The position numbers were made by a program, and so were the translations under genes. The notes below the pieces were generated by a model. It was not told where the DNA came from, made no database searches, and saw nothing but the letters and a program-made list of their open reading frames with translations. DNA of 64,000 nucleotides from NCBI RefSeq assembly GCF_020172085.1, contig NZ_JAIVAT010000008.1, positions 310,001-374,000 of the forward strand. The letters run 5' to 3'. The first letter of the stretch is position 1, and the number at the start of each line of letters is the position of its first letter. This document shows, piece by piece, positions 18,765 through 27,360 of this stretch. Source of the stretch: Rossellomorea aquimaris. Its GTDB lineage: Bacteria > Bacillota > Bacilli > Bacillales > Bacillaceae_B.

Positions 18765-20042
18765 TCACTCTCGTTTAGGCTCTTCTCCACCATACTGATC
18801 TTCATAACTAATAAACTCATGTTCCTGATAGGCAGCCATCACCCCATGATAACTGATGTCGAGGCCAACCTCTTCTTCTTCTTCTGTTGAACGGACAGGT
18901 ATCCATAACCGTATGAGAGAAAGACCCAACCAGGTCATACCGAATCCCCAGGCGCATAATACAACCAGACCTAGCAGTTGGATACCCAACAGCTCCCAGC
19001 TCCCGCTTGAGAAAAGGCCGCCGTCTGTTGAAAACAACCCGACTGCTATGGTACCCCATATTCCCGAAACGCCGTGGACCGGAAACGCTCCAACCGGGTC
19101 ATCAATTTTCCTTGCGTCCAACCACTCTGTAGCAAACAGCATGATCAGTCCTGCTACGGCTCCGATGAAAATCGCCGCCTCATCACTGACAAACGCACAC
19201 CCTGCGGTGATCCCGACCAGCCCTGCCAGCGATCCATTTATGACAGCAGCGGCATCGGATCGTTTATAGCGGAATAACGTGTAAAGGAGGGTTGCCGCTC
19301 CCCCGGATGCAGCCGAAAGCATGGTCACTACGGCAATATGACCAATCTTCACATCTGTTGCACTCAACGTACTCCCGGCATTAAAACCGAACCAGCCAAA
19401 CCAAAGCAAAAACGCTCCGACAGACGCCAGTGGAAGATTACTCGGCAAGGCAATCGTACTCGTACCGTGAGGAGTGTACTTCCCTTTGCGGGGACCGATG
19501 AACATGGCCGCAGCCAATGCAGAGAAACCACCAAGGGCATGAATGACCGCTGAACCGGCGAAATCCATCATGCCAAGGTTTCCAAGCCACCCGCTTCCCC
19601 ATACCCAGTGTCCGCCAATGGGGTAAATGAAAGCTGTCATGAGGACAGCATACAGAATATAAGCCCGGAAATTAATCCGTTCCGCAACCGCTCCTGACAC
19701 AATGGAAATGACGGCAATGACAAACGCCGCCTGGAACAACCAGAAGGTATCTAGGGAGATGGTGAAATCCAAATGACTCAGGTCTCCCTTCAGCATCGTA
19801 CCGCTCGTGCCGATCATCCCAAGAAAATCACTTCCGTACATGAGCCCGAATCCAATGAAATAAAAGCAAAGAGCCCCAATCGTGATGTCGACGAAGACCT
19901 TCATGATGATATTGACATTATTTTTATGCCTCACAAATCCTGCTTCCAGAAGGGCGAATCCCCCCTCCATCAAAATAATCATGGCTGCCGTCAAGACTAC
20001 CCAGATTGTATCGAGTCCTGAATTAAGTGTTTGAATCGTCAT
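18765..20042 (-). CDS. amtB: Ammonium transporter (Amt/NrgA)
   Basis: This 425-residue protein has the 11-helix Amt/MEP/Rh fold: the early LLEAGFVRHKNNVNI signature, the pore twin histidines in VIHALGGFSAL and PVHGVSGIWGT, and the C-terminal regulatory motif GLDISYHGVMAAYQ that contacts PII proteins in other systems. It takes up ammonium when nitrogen is scarce. It follows the coiled-coil gene by one base, with its ribosome-binding site (AAGGACAGG) inside that gene. No glnK/nrgB gene is adjacent, unlike the usual amt-glnK pair. A TnrA/GlnR-type box lies upstream of the operon. Confidence 0.97.
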   Translation of the reverse strand: MTIQTLNSGLDTIWVVLTAAMIILMEGGFALLEAGFVRHKNNVNIIMKVFVDITIGALCFYFIGFGLMYGSDFLGMIGTSGTMLKGDLSHLDFTISLDTFWLFQAAFVIAVISIVSGAVAERINFRAYILYAVLMTAFIYPIGGHWVWGSGWLGNLGMMDFAGSAVIHALGGFSALAAAMFIGPRKGKYTPHGTSTIALPSNLPLASVGAFLLWFGWFGFNAGSTLSATDVKIGHIAVVTMLSAASGGAATLLYTLFRYKRSDAAAVINGSLAGLVGITAGCAFVSDEAAIFIGAVAGLIMLFATEWLDARKIDDPVGAFPVHGVSGIWGTIAVGLFSTDGGLFSSGSWELLGIQLLGLVVLCAWGFGMTWLGLSLIRLWIPVRSTEEEEEVGLDISYHGVMAAYQEHEFISYEDQYGGEEPKRE

Positions 20043-20043
20043 C

Positions 20044-20439
20044 TTATACCTGTCCTTTCCGGTATTTAAGTATCTCTTCGGTCATCGCACTGGACACTTC
20101 CAACTCTTCAGACGAATGGTCCCTGCAGGACGCTATGACCCCATCGATCTGCCTGATGCGGTTCTTGATCCCGTTAATTTGTTTCAAGCGATCCTTCACA
20201 TGGACCATATACTCCACTGCCTGATGATGATTGGGGGGACGACTGGCAAAAAACTTCCTTACAGGTGATAACGAACGATAAAATGTTTCTTCCGCCCGCT
20301 TTTTTTCTTCATACCTTCTAATTTTTTGCTTTAGATCATCCATCTCTTGTTCCCGATGATGTTTAATCTTTTCCAGCATATCTATGAGCTCATCACAGGC
20401 AAAGTCCATTTCCCGATTTAATTCATCACGAATTATCAT
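20044..20439 (-). CDS. Small coiled-coil protein encoded upstream of amtB
   Basis: This 131-residue, highly charged protein is mostly helical with a coiled-coil stretch (about 20-65: MLEKIKHHREQEMDDLKQKI and on) and a second helix pair (75-130) around VHVKDRLKQINGIKNRIRQI. It has no membrane segment. I do not recognise a family. It is the first gene of a two-gene operon with the ammonium transporter and has an AAGGAGAG ribosome-binding site. Its place is where a PII protein gene might be expected, but the sequence has no PII features (no T-loop YxG motif). Confidence 0.8.
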   Translation of the reverse strand: MIIRDELNREMDFACDELIDMLEKIKHHREQEMDDLKQKIRRYEEKKRAEETFYRSLSPVRKFFASRPPNHHQAVEYMVHVKDRLKQINGIKNRIRQIDGVIASCRDHSSEELEVSSAMTEEILKYRKGQV

Positions 20440-20461
20440 GTAAACTCTCCTTACAAATTCA

Positions 20462-20478
20462 TGTTATGTTTTCTAACA
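20462..20478. promoter_or_regulatory. TnrA/GlnR-type operator
   Basis: TGTTATGTTTTCTAACA matches the consensus TGTNA-N7-TNACA exactly, and the palindrome extends to TTATGTT/AACATAA at 20464-20481. It lies 23 bases before the coiled-coil/amtB operon. A possible promoter (TGTACA, 17 bases, TATTAT on the minus strand) would put the box over the transcript start, a repressing position; activation would need another start site. Confidence 0.75.
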
Positions 20479-20605
20479 TAATATCAATTTACTGAAAATT
20501 TGTACAGATAAAACACCTAATAATCTTCTAACAATGTGTTCCCGTTCTTTTTCCCTATTCACCCAAATATATATAAAGAAACCTGCTGAATGAGGAGGGG
20601 GGCAC

Positions 20606-22072
20606 ATGGGACGTTTTGACAGCCACCTGAAAAAGAACCTGTTACACATTCATAAAAATATCTACCTATCAAAAAGTGATGAACAATATCATGAAAAGAT
20701 CCTTCGATATCACGATCCTTCCTCACCGGAAGCCCATTATCTGCTCGGACAAAAAATGGAGGAGAAAGGGCTGTTGGTCAAAGCCTATAAACACTATCAG
20801 GAAGCTGCAAATATTTATTCCCCTTACTATTTCAAAGCCAAACAGGCATGCAGGCTCCTTGAAGATCAAATCACCGGGGACATGGGACAAGTTCAGAAGC
20901 CAGCCAAGGCCTTTCTTCCTTTTTATGCAAAGGTCATATTGTGTACCCTTCTTATCATCAATGTGTGTTTATTGATTTTATTATTCTTATTTCCTTCATT
21001 CAGTAGTACGATTTCGTCCAGCCTTAAAATGTGGAACACCGGTACGGATGTTGTATACGAGACGGAAGATCTTCCTTATGTCATGTATTTCCCTGCCAAC
21101 ACACCTAAAGATAAAATTGAAAAATCCCTCCATGATCAGTCGATCCGACTTGGAAGGGATGTAAAGAATAAGAATATCCTGATATACGGAGTATCGACGA
21201 CGGACTCAAAGCTCTCTTTTGAGGTCCTTCCGTTAAAAAGCAGATCAATAGAAGAAAGCTCCTTTGTAAAAGCAGAATACAATTCCGCTTTAAGCGAGCC
21301 TGTGAAGATCCGTTTTTTGAATAACGGGAAGGAGGCATTCAGCGTTGACCCAAGTCCCCTGTCATTTATCGGGGCAAATGTCGTTCGCACAGCTTTGCAA
21401 TCCTATATGAAAGACAAGGGGATGCCTCCTGAAAGACTTAATCAACTGGTGGCAGATTATCCGGACAATTACCTTAGCTTCATTCCGAATGAAGCCACTA
21501 CCGGTTCGAATTCCGTTTCCAGCTCGTTCACAGGTTCAGGGGGATGGGTGTACAATCATGAGGCTGCGGCGATGGCCGATATGTTTTATCCAAACACTCC
21601 TGACTCCTCCCCGATCCCCTTCAATCCCGTACAGGTGGATATCGATAAACAGACATTTTCCCTCATAGTCAAAACCCCGCCCTATATCATTTCATCTCAT
21701 TCGATCGGCATCGGAAAGAATGACTCCACTCCTATCGGCCGTTTTCCCATACGAAACCGGGTCCTTGAACCATTGGGGGAGCACCCCGGCATGTTTGGTA
21801 CCGCAGCCCTCGGCATGGGGGACATCGCCATCCACGGGACCTTCGATGAAGCATCTATTGAAAACGCCATGTCACATGGGTGTATCCGTCTTACCAACCC
21901 AGACATAAAGGAAATATATGACCTTGTTCCAAAAGGGGCCGTTGTAACAATCAGCGATAGCAACGCTGAACATAAACTGAAACCGGTCAAACAAAACCTG
22001 GATCAACTTATTCCTCACAGTGGATCGGGGAACAACCAGACTTCTGGTACCATTTTTACGTGGGCTGACTAA
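20606..22072 (+). CDS. Membrane-anchored L,D-transpeptidase (YkuD domain)
   Basis: This 488-residue protein has a cytoplasmic N-terminal part with a TPR-like unit (about 36-80: AHYLLGQKMEEKGLLVKAYK), one transmembrane helix (about 110-132) and an extracellular part ending in a YkuD catalytic domain (about 345-455). The active-site pattern is present: H410 in IHGTF, then SHGCIRL with Cys426. YkuD enzymes form 3-3 peptidoglycan cross-links or attach proteins to the wall. The N-terminal TPR on the cytoplasmic side is unusual; most Bacillus YkuD enzymes have LysM and a signal peptide. Ribosome-binding site GGAGGGGGG. A terminator follows. Confidence 0.92.
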   Translation: MGRFDSHLKKNLLHIHKNIYLSKSDEQYHEKILRYHDPSSPEAHYLLGQKMEEKGLLVKAYKHYQEAANIYSPYYFKAKQACRLLEDQITGDMGQVQKPAKAFLPFYAKVILCTLLIINVCLLILLFLFPSFSSTISSSLKMWNTGTDVVYETEDLPYVMYFPANTPKDKIEKSLHDQSIRLGRDVKNKNILIYGVSTTDSKLSFEVLPLKSRSIEESSFVKAEYNSALSEPVKIRFLNNGKEAFSVDPSPLSFIGANVVRTALQSYMKDKGMPPERLNQLVADYPDNYLSFIPNEATTGSNSVSSSFTGSGGWVYNHEAAAMADMFYPNTPDSSPIPFNPVQVDIDKQTFSLIVKTPPYIISSHSIGIGKNDSTPIGRFPIRNRVLEPLGEHPGMFGTAALGMGDIAIHGTFDEASIENAMSHGCIRLTNPDIKEIYDLVPKGAVVTISDSNAEHKLKPVKQNLDQLIPHSGSGNNQTSGTIFTWAD

Positions 22073-22112
22073 AAAAGAAGCGATTCTATTGATGAATAGA
22101 ATACACCTACAT

Positions 22113-22146
22113 CAGGACATGTTTATACCATGTCCTGTTTGTTTTT
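22113..22146 (+). terminator. Terminator after the L,D-transpeptidase gene
   Basis: A 9-bp stem (CAGGACATG at 22113-22121 and its complement at 22129-22137), then TTTGTTTTT. Confidence 0.85.
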
Positions 22147-22250
22147 ACCTTTTTTCAGCAAGGGTACTTTCTGAAAAAATTTTATGGTATGATGATTTAA
22201 TTGTTTGCCTATTACATTAAAATTGCATTCATCTTAGAAAAGAGGTCATT

Positions 22251-23441
22251 ATGGAAGAAACGGCATTATCCAAACAGCATTGGTTCCTGATCTTTACACT
22301 TACACTACTAACATTTGTTCTCGGGACAAGCGAATTTGTCATCGTCGGGATCTTAACGGAGATTTCTTCAAGTCTCCATATAACGAATGCAAAGGCAGGG
22401 ACGCTTGTTTCAGCGTTTGCCATCACCTTTGCCATTGCCACACCCATTGTCATGTCTGCTACAAGCCATTTTCCTAAACGGAAATGGGTGTTGTTTTTGA
22501 TAGGGGCATTCATTATTTTAAATGCGTTGTGTGTGATTTCGTCGAGCTATGTCATGCTTATGGCACTTCGAATGCTGACGGCGATTGTGACAGGAGTCTT
22601 GATTTCCCTTGCCATGACGATAGCCAGTGAAGCCATTCCCGTCACAAAACGTGGAGTGGCCATCTCATTCGTATTTGGCGGATTCACCCTTGCGAACGTA
22701 ATCGGTGTTCCCATCGGCACGGTTATCGCCGGATGGTACAGCTGGCATGCTACATTCTTACTAACGACATTGCTTGGTGTTGTAGCCTTTATGGCATCTT
22801 TCATGAACCTGCCGAGTAAGCTCAGTCAATACCGCAGTTCCATGCGTGATCAATTCTCTTTATTGACCCACCCCCGGATCCTGATGGCGTTCTTCATTCC
22901 ATCCCTTGGTTTCGGTGCGACCTATGCGGTATTTACGTATCTTGTTCCAATCCTTAATATGATGGAAGCTCCGGACAGCTCCATCAGCTTGATTCTGTTT
23001 GCCTACGGCTTCATCTCGATCTTCAGCAACATTCTTGCCGGAAAGATCGCCAGTCACAACGCCATCGGTCGGCTCAGATTCGTTTTCCTTGTACAGGCCT
23101 TTGTGCTGATTGCCCTGTACTTTACGACCGATCACTTTGTCATCGGTTTGATCAACATTGGCCTGATGTCCTTAATGGCCATACTGCTCACTACTTCAAC
23201 CCAGCTTTATTTGATCGACCTTGCTGGTGTGTATCAGCCAAAAGCGACGGGACTCGCCGCTTCCTTGATGCCCGTAGCAAGCAACGTCGGTATCGCCATG
23301 GGATCGGCATTAGGCGGATTCGTCTACCATCAGGGACCACTGCTGAATGTGACACTTGTCGGCGGAGTGGTTGCGATTTGTGCAAGTTTGCTGACCTTCA
23401 TGAGTTACCGGTTAGACCAGAAGCAGGGGACATTGGCATAA
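22251..23441 (+). CDS. MFS transporter, DHA1 (drug:H+ antiporter) family
   Basis: This 396-residue protein has 12 predicted helices and the DHA1 12-TM features: GTSEFVIVGILTEI in the first helix and the antiporter motif C-like GVPIGTVIAGWYSWHATF in the fifth. Relatives include AraJ and YbcL-type exporters of sugars, purines or drugs. The substrate cannot be told from sequence. It has an AGAGGTC ribosome-binding site, stands alone on the plus strand and ends at a bidirectional terminator shared with the HAAS-domain gene. Confidence 0.92.
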   Translation: MEETALSKQHWFLIFTLTLLTFVLGTSEFVIVGILTEISSSLHITNAKAGTLVSAFAITFAIATPIVMSATSHFPKRKWVLFLIGAFIILNALCVISSSYVMLMALRMLTAIVTGVLISLAMTIASEAIPVTKRGVAISFVFGGFTLANVIGVPIGTVIAGWYSWHATFLLTTLLGVVAFMASFMNLPSKLSQYRSSMRDQFSLLTHPRILMAFFIPSLGFGATYAVFTYLVPILNMMEAPDSSISLILFAYGFISIFSNILAGKIASHNAIGRLRFVFLVQAFVLIALYFTTDHFVIGLINIGLMSLMAILLTTSTQLYLIDLAGVYQPKATGLAASLMPVASNVGIAMGSALGGFVYHQGPLLNVTLVGGVVAICASLLTFMSYRLDQKQGTLA

Positions 23442-23464
23442 ATAGCTGACTTCGTTAATAAGAA

Positions 23465-23498
23465 AGGGTTCTGATCAGAGGATCAGAACCCTTCTTTT
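23465..23498. terminator. Bidirectional terminator
   Basis: A 12-bp perfect stem (AGGGTTCTGATC at 23465-23476 and its complement at 23481-23492) with T-rich sequence on the plus side and A-rich on the other, between convergent genes. Confidence 0.9.
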
Positions 23499-24484
23499 CA
23501 TTTATTGGCTTTTTTAAAACCATCATAGCTATTGATTACCGCGGACACCAATAGTGCAACCGATATTGTGAGGTACAGCCACTGGAAGTTGAAAGAATCG
23601 TTGAATAGTGTCTGTATCCTCTCCGGAAATTCAGGATTCAATAGATCCATATTCCTGAACATGAACATAAAGGCAGCCACAGGAATGAGCTGAAATCCTG
23701 CATTTACAATAGCCAGGCTCCAGGTCCAGACACCTTCTTTCCATTTTTTAAAAAGAAGGAGAAGTTCCATGGCAATCAGGAACACCACCAAAGGCCAGTA
23801 TCCGATGAGCACATCCTGTTCAAAGATAGGAGTGAACCCTCCGTTGTCGCCTTTTTCATATAATCCGAGAATACTCGAAGCCTTAAAGTAACAGGTAGAC
23901 CAAATAACCGTCCAAATCAACCCTCCGAAAATCTCCATCTTGGAAACTCGTTTTTCTTTTGGGATATATGGGATATCTTTTAAGTCATCAGGCGTCCATT
24001 CCTTGCCTTTGATTGTGATTGGAGCCTGACTGTCAGTAGAAACCGTTCGCTCGAGGACGATAAATGTAATGGTCAGCCAAAAGAAAACCTGCATTCCCGT
24101 ACCAATGACCTCGACGACCCCATTTCCTGCTATGGAGAGGAAGATCCCAATGGGATTTGATTCCCCAGAATAGTCCAAAATGGAGGATACCGCTAACACA
24201 ATGAACGTAATGGCTGCAGAAATAGGGAGGATGATCTTCAGGAGAGCAATATACAAATCATAATATCTCGGTCCGATCAGATACATCGGCCTGTCTTGAT
24301 AGTTCGAGGCTAAAACAGCAGGATCTCCAAGAGAAGACAGAACCTCCTTCACATCATCCTCTGTATAATCCTCCGGTAGCATATCTTCAATCGAGGACCT
24401 TAATTCAAGGGCAATATCCTCCCGATTCTTCTCGGGCAGCCTTCTCATCACTTCTTGAATATACAGTTCAACAAGCTTCATCAT
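23498..24484 (-). CDS. HAAS-domain (DUF1700-like) membrane protein
   Basis: The ATG at 24484 is chosen: it overlaps the padR stop as ATGA and follows GGAGGAAGAGG; the longer frame would run deep into padR. The protein of about 328 residues has an N-terminal HAAS-type helical domain (MMKLVELYIQEVMRRLPEKN, then EVLSSLGDPAVLASNY) and six to seven transmembrane helices. HAAS proteins are almost always paired with PadR regulators and link membrane state to transcription, though the mechanism is poorly known. The pairing here is exact. Confidence 0.9.
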   Translation of the reverse strand: MMKLVELYIQEVMRRLPEKNREDIALELRSSIEDMLPEDYTEDDVKEVLSSLGDPAVLASNYQDRPMYLIGPRYYDLYIALLKIILPISAAITFIVLAVSSILDYSGESNPIGIFLSIAGNGVVEVIGTGMQVFFWLTITFIVLERTVSTDSQAPITIKGKEWTPDDLKDIPYIPKEKRVSKMEIFGGLIWTVIWSTCYFKASSILGLYEKGDNGGFTPIFEQDVLIGYWPLVVFLIAMELLLLFKKWKEGVWTWSLAIVNAGFQLIPVAAFMFMFRNMDLLNPEFPERIQTLFNDSFNFQWLYLTISVALLVSAVINSYDGFKKANK

Positions 24485-24819
24485 TCCTCTTCCTCCTTTA
24501 ATAATATCGCCAGTTCCCCGTGCATCTTTTCCCATTCCGCTCTTAACTGTGACAGGATCTCAGCACCGTATTCGCTCAATACATAATATCTCCTCGGCCT
24601 GCTTTCCGACCGGTCCCAGCTGCTTGTGACCAGTTCTTGCTTCTCCAATCTCCTCAGAAGCGGGTACAGTGTACTCTGTTCCATTGAAATACCACTTTTC
24701 TCTAGTAACTGGACGAGGGAATACCCATATTGTGGTGTCCGCAATTGACTTAATACGGCCAGAGTCAATGTCCCCCTCCGCAACTCCGTCGTCAACGATG
24801 TCAGCAGTGACTTATCCAT
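24481..24819 (-). CDS. PadR-family transcriptional regulator
   Basis: This 112-residue winged-helix protein has the PadR pattern: LTLAVLSQLRTPQYGYSLVQ, then STLYPLLRRLEKQELVTSSW and RPRRYYVLSEYGAEIL, with a short C-terminal dimer helix. Such proteins repress their own operon and respond to small ligands or a partner. The start has AGAGGTG 6 bases before it. The upstream DNA (24830-24890) has several degenerate GTATAxTATAC-like palindromic stretches (for example ATACACTATACG) that could be its operators. Confidence 0.95.
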   Translation of the reverse strand: MDKSLLTSLTTELRRGTLTLAVLSQLRTPQYGYSLVQLLEKSGISMEQSTLYPLLRRLEKQELVTSSWDRSESRPRRYYVLSEYGAEILSQLRAEWEKMHGELAILLKEEEE

Positions 24820-24829
24820 ATGTTCACCT

Positions 24830-24895
24830 CTTGTTATACTGTATGTTATACACTATACGCTTTATACTATGTATCATACACTATAGACGTGTATA
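24830..24895. promoter_or_regulatory. Candidate PadR operator region
   Basis: The 66 bases before padR hold four to five overlapping copies of a TATAC/GTATA alternation (TTATACTGTATGTTATACAC, then CTATACGCTTTATAC and CACTATAGACGTGTATAA). This is the kind of AT-rich dyad bound by PadR proteins. Assignment is from position and symmetry only. Confidence 0.5.
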
Positions 24896-25071
24896 AAAGA
24901 AAGATATGTTTGTTAATTTTTGGATTCTATCAGTTTTTAGATGATAATTCAGCTCATTTTGACCGTTAGCTGCATGAATAAGAAATATATGAGGGATCAA
25001 GGGGTTGTGATAAGCTCCATACAAGGTATGTTTCACATATCAGCTGTTGTATAAGTCAGTAACGGCATGGG

Positions 25072-25162
25072 ATTGCGTCATTTACAGGAGGAATTGCGTC
25101 ATTTTTTCATTATTTGCGTCGTTTTCGGCCTTAATTGCGCCAAAATTTTATTATTTGCGTAT
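25072..25162. repeat. Five-unit array of TTGCGTC cores with 20/21-base period
   Basis: The core TTGCG occurs at 25073, 25094, 25114, 25135 and 25155, spacings 21, 20, 21, 20. Flanking bases are partly conserved (ATTGCGTCATTT, ATTGCGTCATTT, TTTGCGTCGTTT, ATTGCGCCAAAA, TTTGCGTATTTT) while the rest of each unit varies. It lies 70 bases beyond the yiaAB terminator and 250 bases upstream of padR. No gene is supported across it. Confidence 0.85.
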
Positions 25163-25234
25163 TTTTACATATATTGGTTATGAATTCATTCGGCTACCTT
25201 GTGGTGAGAAGAAATGTAGGTTCGAGACGACAAA

Positions 25235-25260
25235 GGGCGGTACTGAAAGCAGTACCGCCC
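25235..25260 (-). terminator. Terminator after the YiaAB-family gene
   Basis: A 10-bp GC-rich perfect stem (GGGCGGTACT at 25235-25244 and its complement at 25251-25260) just past the stop; the U-run (TTTG) on the minus strand is short. Confidence 0.75.
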
Positions 25261-25264
25261 ATGA

Positions 25265-25735
25265 TCAATCTTTATCTCTCGCCACCTGCGTATCACGGAT
25301 GTTTTTCTGAATCGTAATAGCTGCGAATAGACTAAGAACGAATGACATTGCATAAAATCCTTTTTCACTTAAGATGATGCTTCCGGCATTATAAAGACCA
25401 ATGGCCATCAAGGAAATCGCGACAATCACGGCGAACCAGCTGAGTCCGTAATAGATACCGGAAACAGGAACATCCTCTTCTTTATCCCTTACCGCTTTTT
25501 GCAGAGATACAGCTGCATACAGTCCGAATACCAATACTGCAAAGTAATATCCCTTCTCATTGAGCTCCATCCCTGCATTGAACAGTCCGATCAGATAAGC
25601 GGCAACACCTACCACCAAAGCCGCCCAGCTTGCTCCTTTAAAAGCGGCTGTCGGTTCACCTTCTTTTCTCTCCACCTTGATCTTTGGTTTCTTGTCATCG
25701 TTTTTCATTAATGGACTCTCATTATAATCGGACAT
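25265..25735 (-). CDS. YiaA/YiaB-family inner membrane protein
   Basis: This 156-residue protein contains two copies of the YiaAB two-helix unit: ALVVGVAAYLIGLFNAGMEL followed by NEKGYYFAVLVFGLYAAVSL, and FAVIVAISLMAIGLYNAGSI followed by SEKGFYAMSFVLSLFAAITI. That makes four membrane helices with a charged cytoplasmic N-terminus (about 1-30). The function of the family is unknown; it is a small integral membrane protein. The start ATG follows GGGGAG. It is a single-gene unit with its own terminator. Confidence 0.9.
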   Translation of the reverse strand: MSDYNESPLMKNDDKKPKIKVERKEGEPTAAFKGASWAALVVGVAAYLIGLFNAGMELNEKGYYFAVLVFGLYAAVSLQKAVRDKEEDVPVSGIYYGLSWFAVIVAISLMAIGLYNAGSIILSEKGFYAMSFVLSLFAAITIQKNIRDTQVARDKD

Positions 25736-26093
25736 TGACCGCTCCCCTTTACTATCATAAATTGCACTCTTCTATATGAGACATTATAACAATATTTTAC
25801 AGAATATACTTACAATTATTGAAACTACTATAAATTTATTCCATATTTTAAGTATTTTTTCTGAGTATATTCCATTCAAGACTGAAGGAGGGAGGAAAGG
25901 GTGTAATGTATTGAACCTTTTCAAATATTTCCCTTACATCAAAACGTCTCGTTCCCTTGCACTTTTTGCTTAATACCATTAAAGTATATACTGGTTGGAA
26001 TCCATCCTAGATGGGAATGGATAAACTAAGACATGTGTTACTTTTTAATTTTGGGAATGTGTATTTCCTTAAAGGAAAGGGTTTAAATAGATT
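25736..26093. other. Intergenic region between the divergent YiaAB and dus genes
   Basis: About 358 AT-rich bases between two divergent genes. It must carry both promoters; I found no convincing operator, repeat or RNA structure. Confidence 0.5.
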
Positions 26094-27089
26094 ATGAAAG
26101 ATAATTTTTGGCATGAGTTACCTCGGCCGTTTTTTGTTCTGGCACCGATGGAAGCCGTGACCGATGTGGTTTTCCGTCATGTCGTCAGTGAAGCGGCGAG
26201 ACCTGACGTGTTTTTTACAGAGTTTACGAATACAGAAAGCTATTGTCATCCGAAAGGAAAAGACAGCGTACGCGGGCGTCTGACGTTCACGGATGATGAA
26301 CAGCCGATCGTCGCCCATATTTGGGGAGACAAGCCTGAATACTTCCGTCAAATGAGTATGGGCATGGCAGAAATGGGCTTCCGCGGAATCGATATCAATA
26401 TGGGCTGTCCTGTGCACAATGTCGCGGCAAATGGGAAAGGCTCCGGCTTGATCCGTCGCCCGGATACGGCAGCAGAAATCATCCAGGCAGCGAAAGCAGG
26501 AGGACTTCCCGTCAGCGTGAAGACTCGCCTCGGTTATACCAAGGTGGAGGAATGGTACGACTGGCTGAAGCACCTGTTGGAGCAGGATATCGTCAACCTT
26601 TCGATCCATCTTCGGACGAAGAAGGAGATGAGCGACGTCGATGCTCACTGGGAACTGATTCCTGAAATCAAAAAGCTACGTGACGAAATCGCTCCTCATA
26701 CACTTTTGACCATCAACGGAGACATTCCTGACCGTCAAAAAGGACTTGAACTCGCCGAGAAATACGGAGTGGACGGCATTATGATCGGACGTGGGATCTT
26801 CCACAACCCGTTCGCTTTCGAAAAAGAGAAGAAAGAGCATACAAGCCAGGAACTTCTTGATCTCCTGCGTCTGCAACTCGATCTCCATGATCAGTACTCC
26901 GAAGAACTTGAGCCGCGGCAGTTTAAACCGCTTCGCCGCTTCTTTAAGATCTACGTCCGCGGATTCCGTGGAGCAAGTGAGCTGCGAAATCGTTTGATGG
27001 AATCAGAATCCACGGATGAAGTTCGGGCTCTGCTTGATGAGTATGCGGATAGAGTGAAGGATGAGGAAGGGTTTTCTGTAACGAAGTAA
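26094..27089 (+). CDS. tRNA-dihydrouridine synthase (Dus, YfjN-like)
   Basis: This 331-residue flavoenzyme reduces specific uridines in tRNA to dihydrouridine. It has the FMN-binding TIM barrel with [12 protein letters not shown] at the start, the active-site segment [19 protein letters not shown] (catalytic Cys in GCP), SVKTRLGY, and the phosphate-binding part [15 protein letters not shown]. The sequence is close to B. subtilis YfjN throughout, including the unusual N-terminus [16 protein letters not shown]. It has an AAGGAAAGGG ribosome-binding site and ends at a strong terminator. Confidence 0.95.
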   Translation: MKDNFWHELPRPFFVLAPMEAVTDVVFRHVVSEAARPDVFFTEFTNTESYCHPKGKDSVRGRLTFTDDEQPIVAHIWGDKPEYFRQMSMGMAEMGFRGIDINMGCPVHNVAANGKGSGLIRRPDTAAEIIQAAKAGGLPVSVKTRLGYTKVEEWYDWLKHLLEQDIVNLSIHLRTKKEMSDVDAHWELIPEIKKLRDEIAPHTLLTINGDIPDRQKGLELAEKYGVDGIMIGRGIFHNPFAFEKEKKEHTSQELLDLLRLQLDLHDQYSEELEPRQFKPLRRFFKIYVRGFRGASELRNRLMESESTDEVRALLDEYADRVKDEEGFSVTK

Positions 27090-27112
27090 AAGCTTATTTT
27101 GTATTATAAGAC

Positions 27113-27148
27113 AAAGAGGAGAGCCAAGATGGCTCTCCTCTTTTTTTG
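27113..27148 (+). terminator. Terminator after dus
   Basis: A 13-bp perfect stem (AAAGAGGAGAGCC at 27113-27125 and its complement at 27131-27143) followed by a run of T. Confidence 0.92.
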
Positions 27149-27360
27149 TAAAAATGGATCTCACCCTTATCCCATGATTGAGATCTTACAGCTGGTTTAT
27201 CTCTAACCCAAAACGTTCTTAAATTGTTCAATACTTCACAATCTTTTCGCCAAAAATGGTGCTATGATGGTTTTGTAAAGATGATTTGCTGAATTTTGGT
27301 ATAAACATAGTGTAAAAGGCTTTTCAAATTCAAATTGATTACAAAAGGAGACATCACATT

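Noticed and set aside
20044-20439. GlnK/PII protein
   Set aside because: The position before amtB suggests it, but the sequence is coiled coil with no PII T-loop or beta-alpha-beta pattern.
22251-23441. Chloramphenicol resistance gene
   Set aside because: DHA1 exporters are often annotated this way; no feature here is specific for that drug.
25072-25162. CRISPR array
   Set aside because: The conserved core is 5-8 bases with a 20.5-base period and no dyad; CRISPR repeats are longer, and no cas genes are nearby.
25047-25310. 87-residue plus-strand open frame
   Set aside because: It runs through the repeat array and the yiaAB terminator, and its sequence is set by the repeat.
26094-27089. Dus lacking its catalytic cysteine
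   Set aside because: A Ser in GKGSGLI first looked like a lost cysteine, but the catalytic Cys is the one in the intact NMGCP motif.
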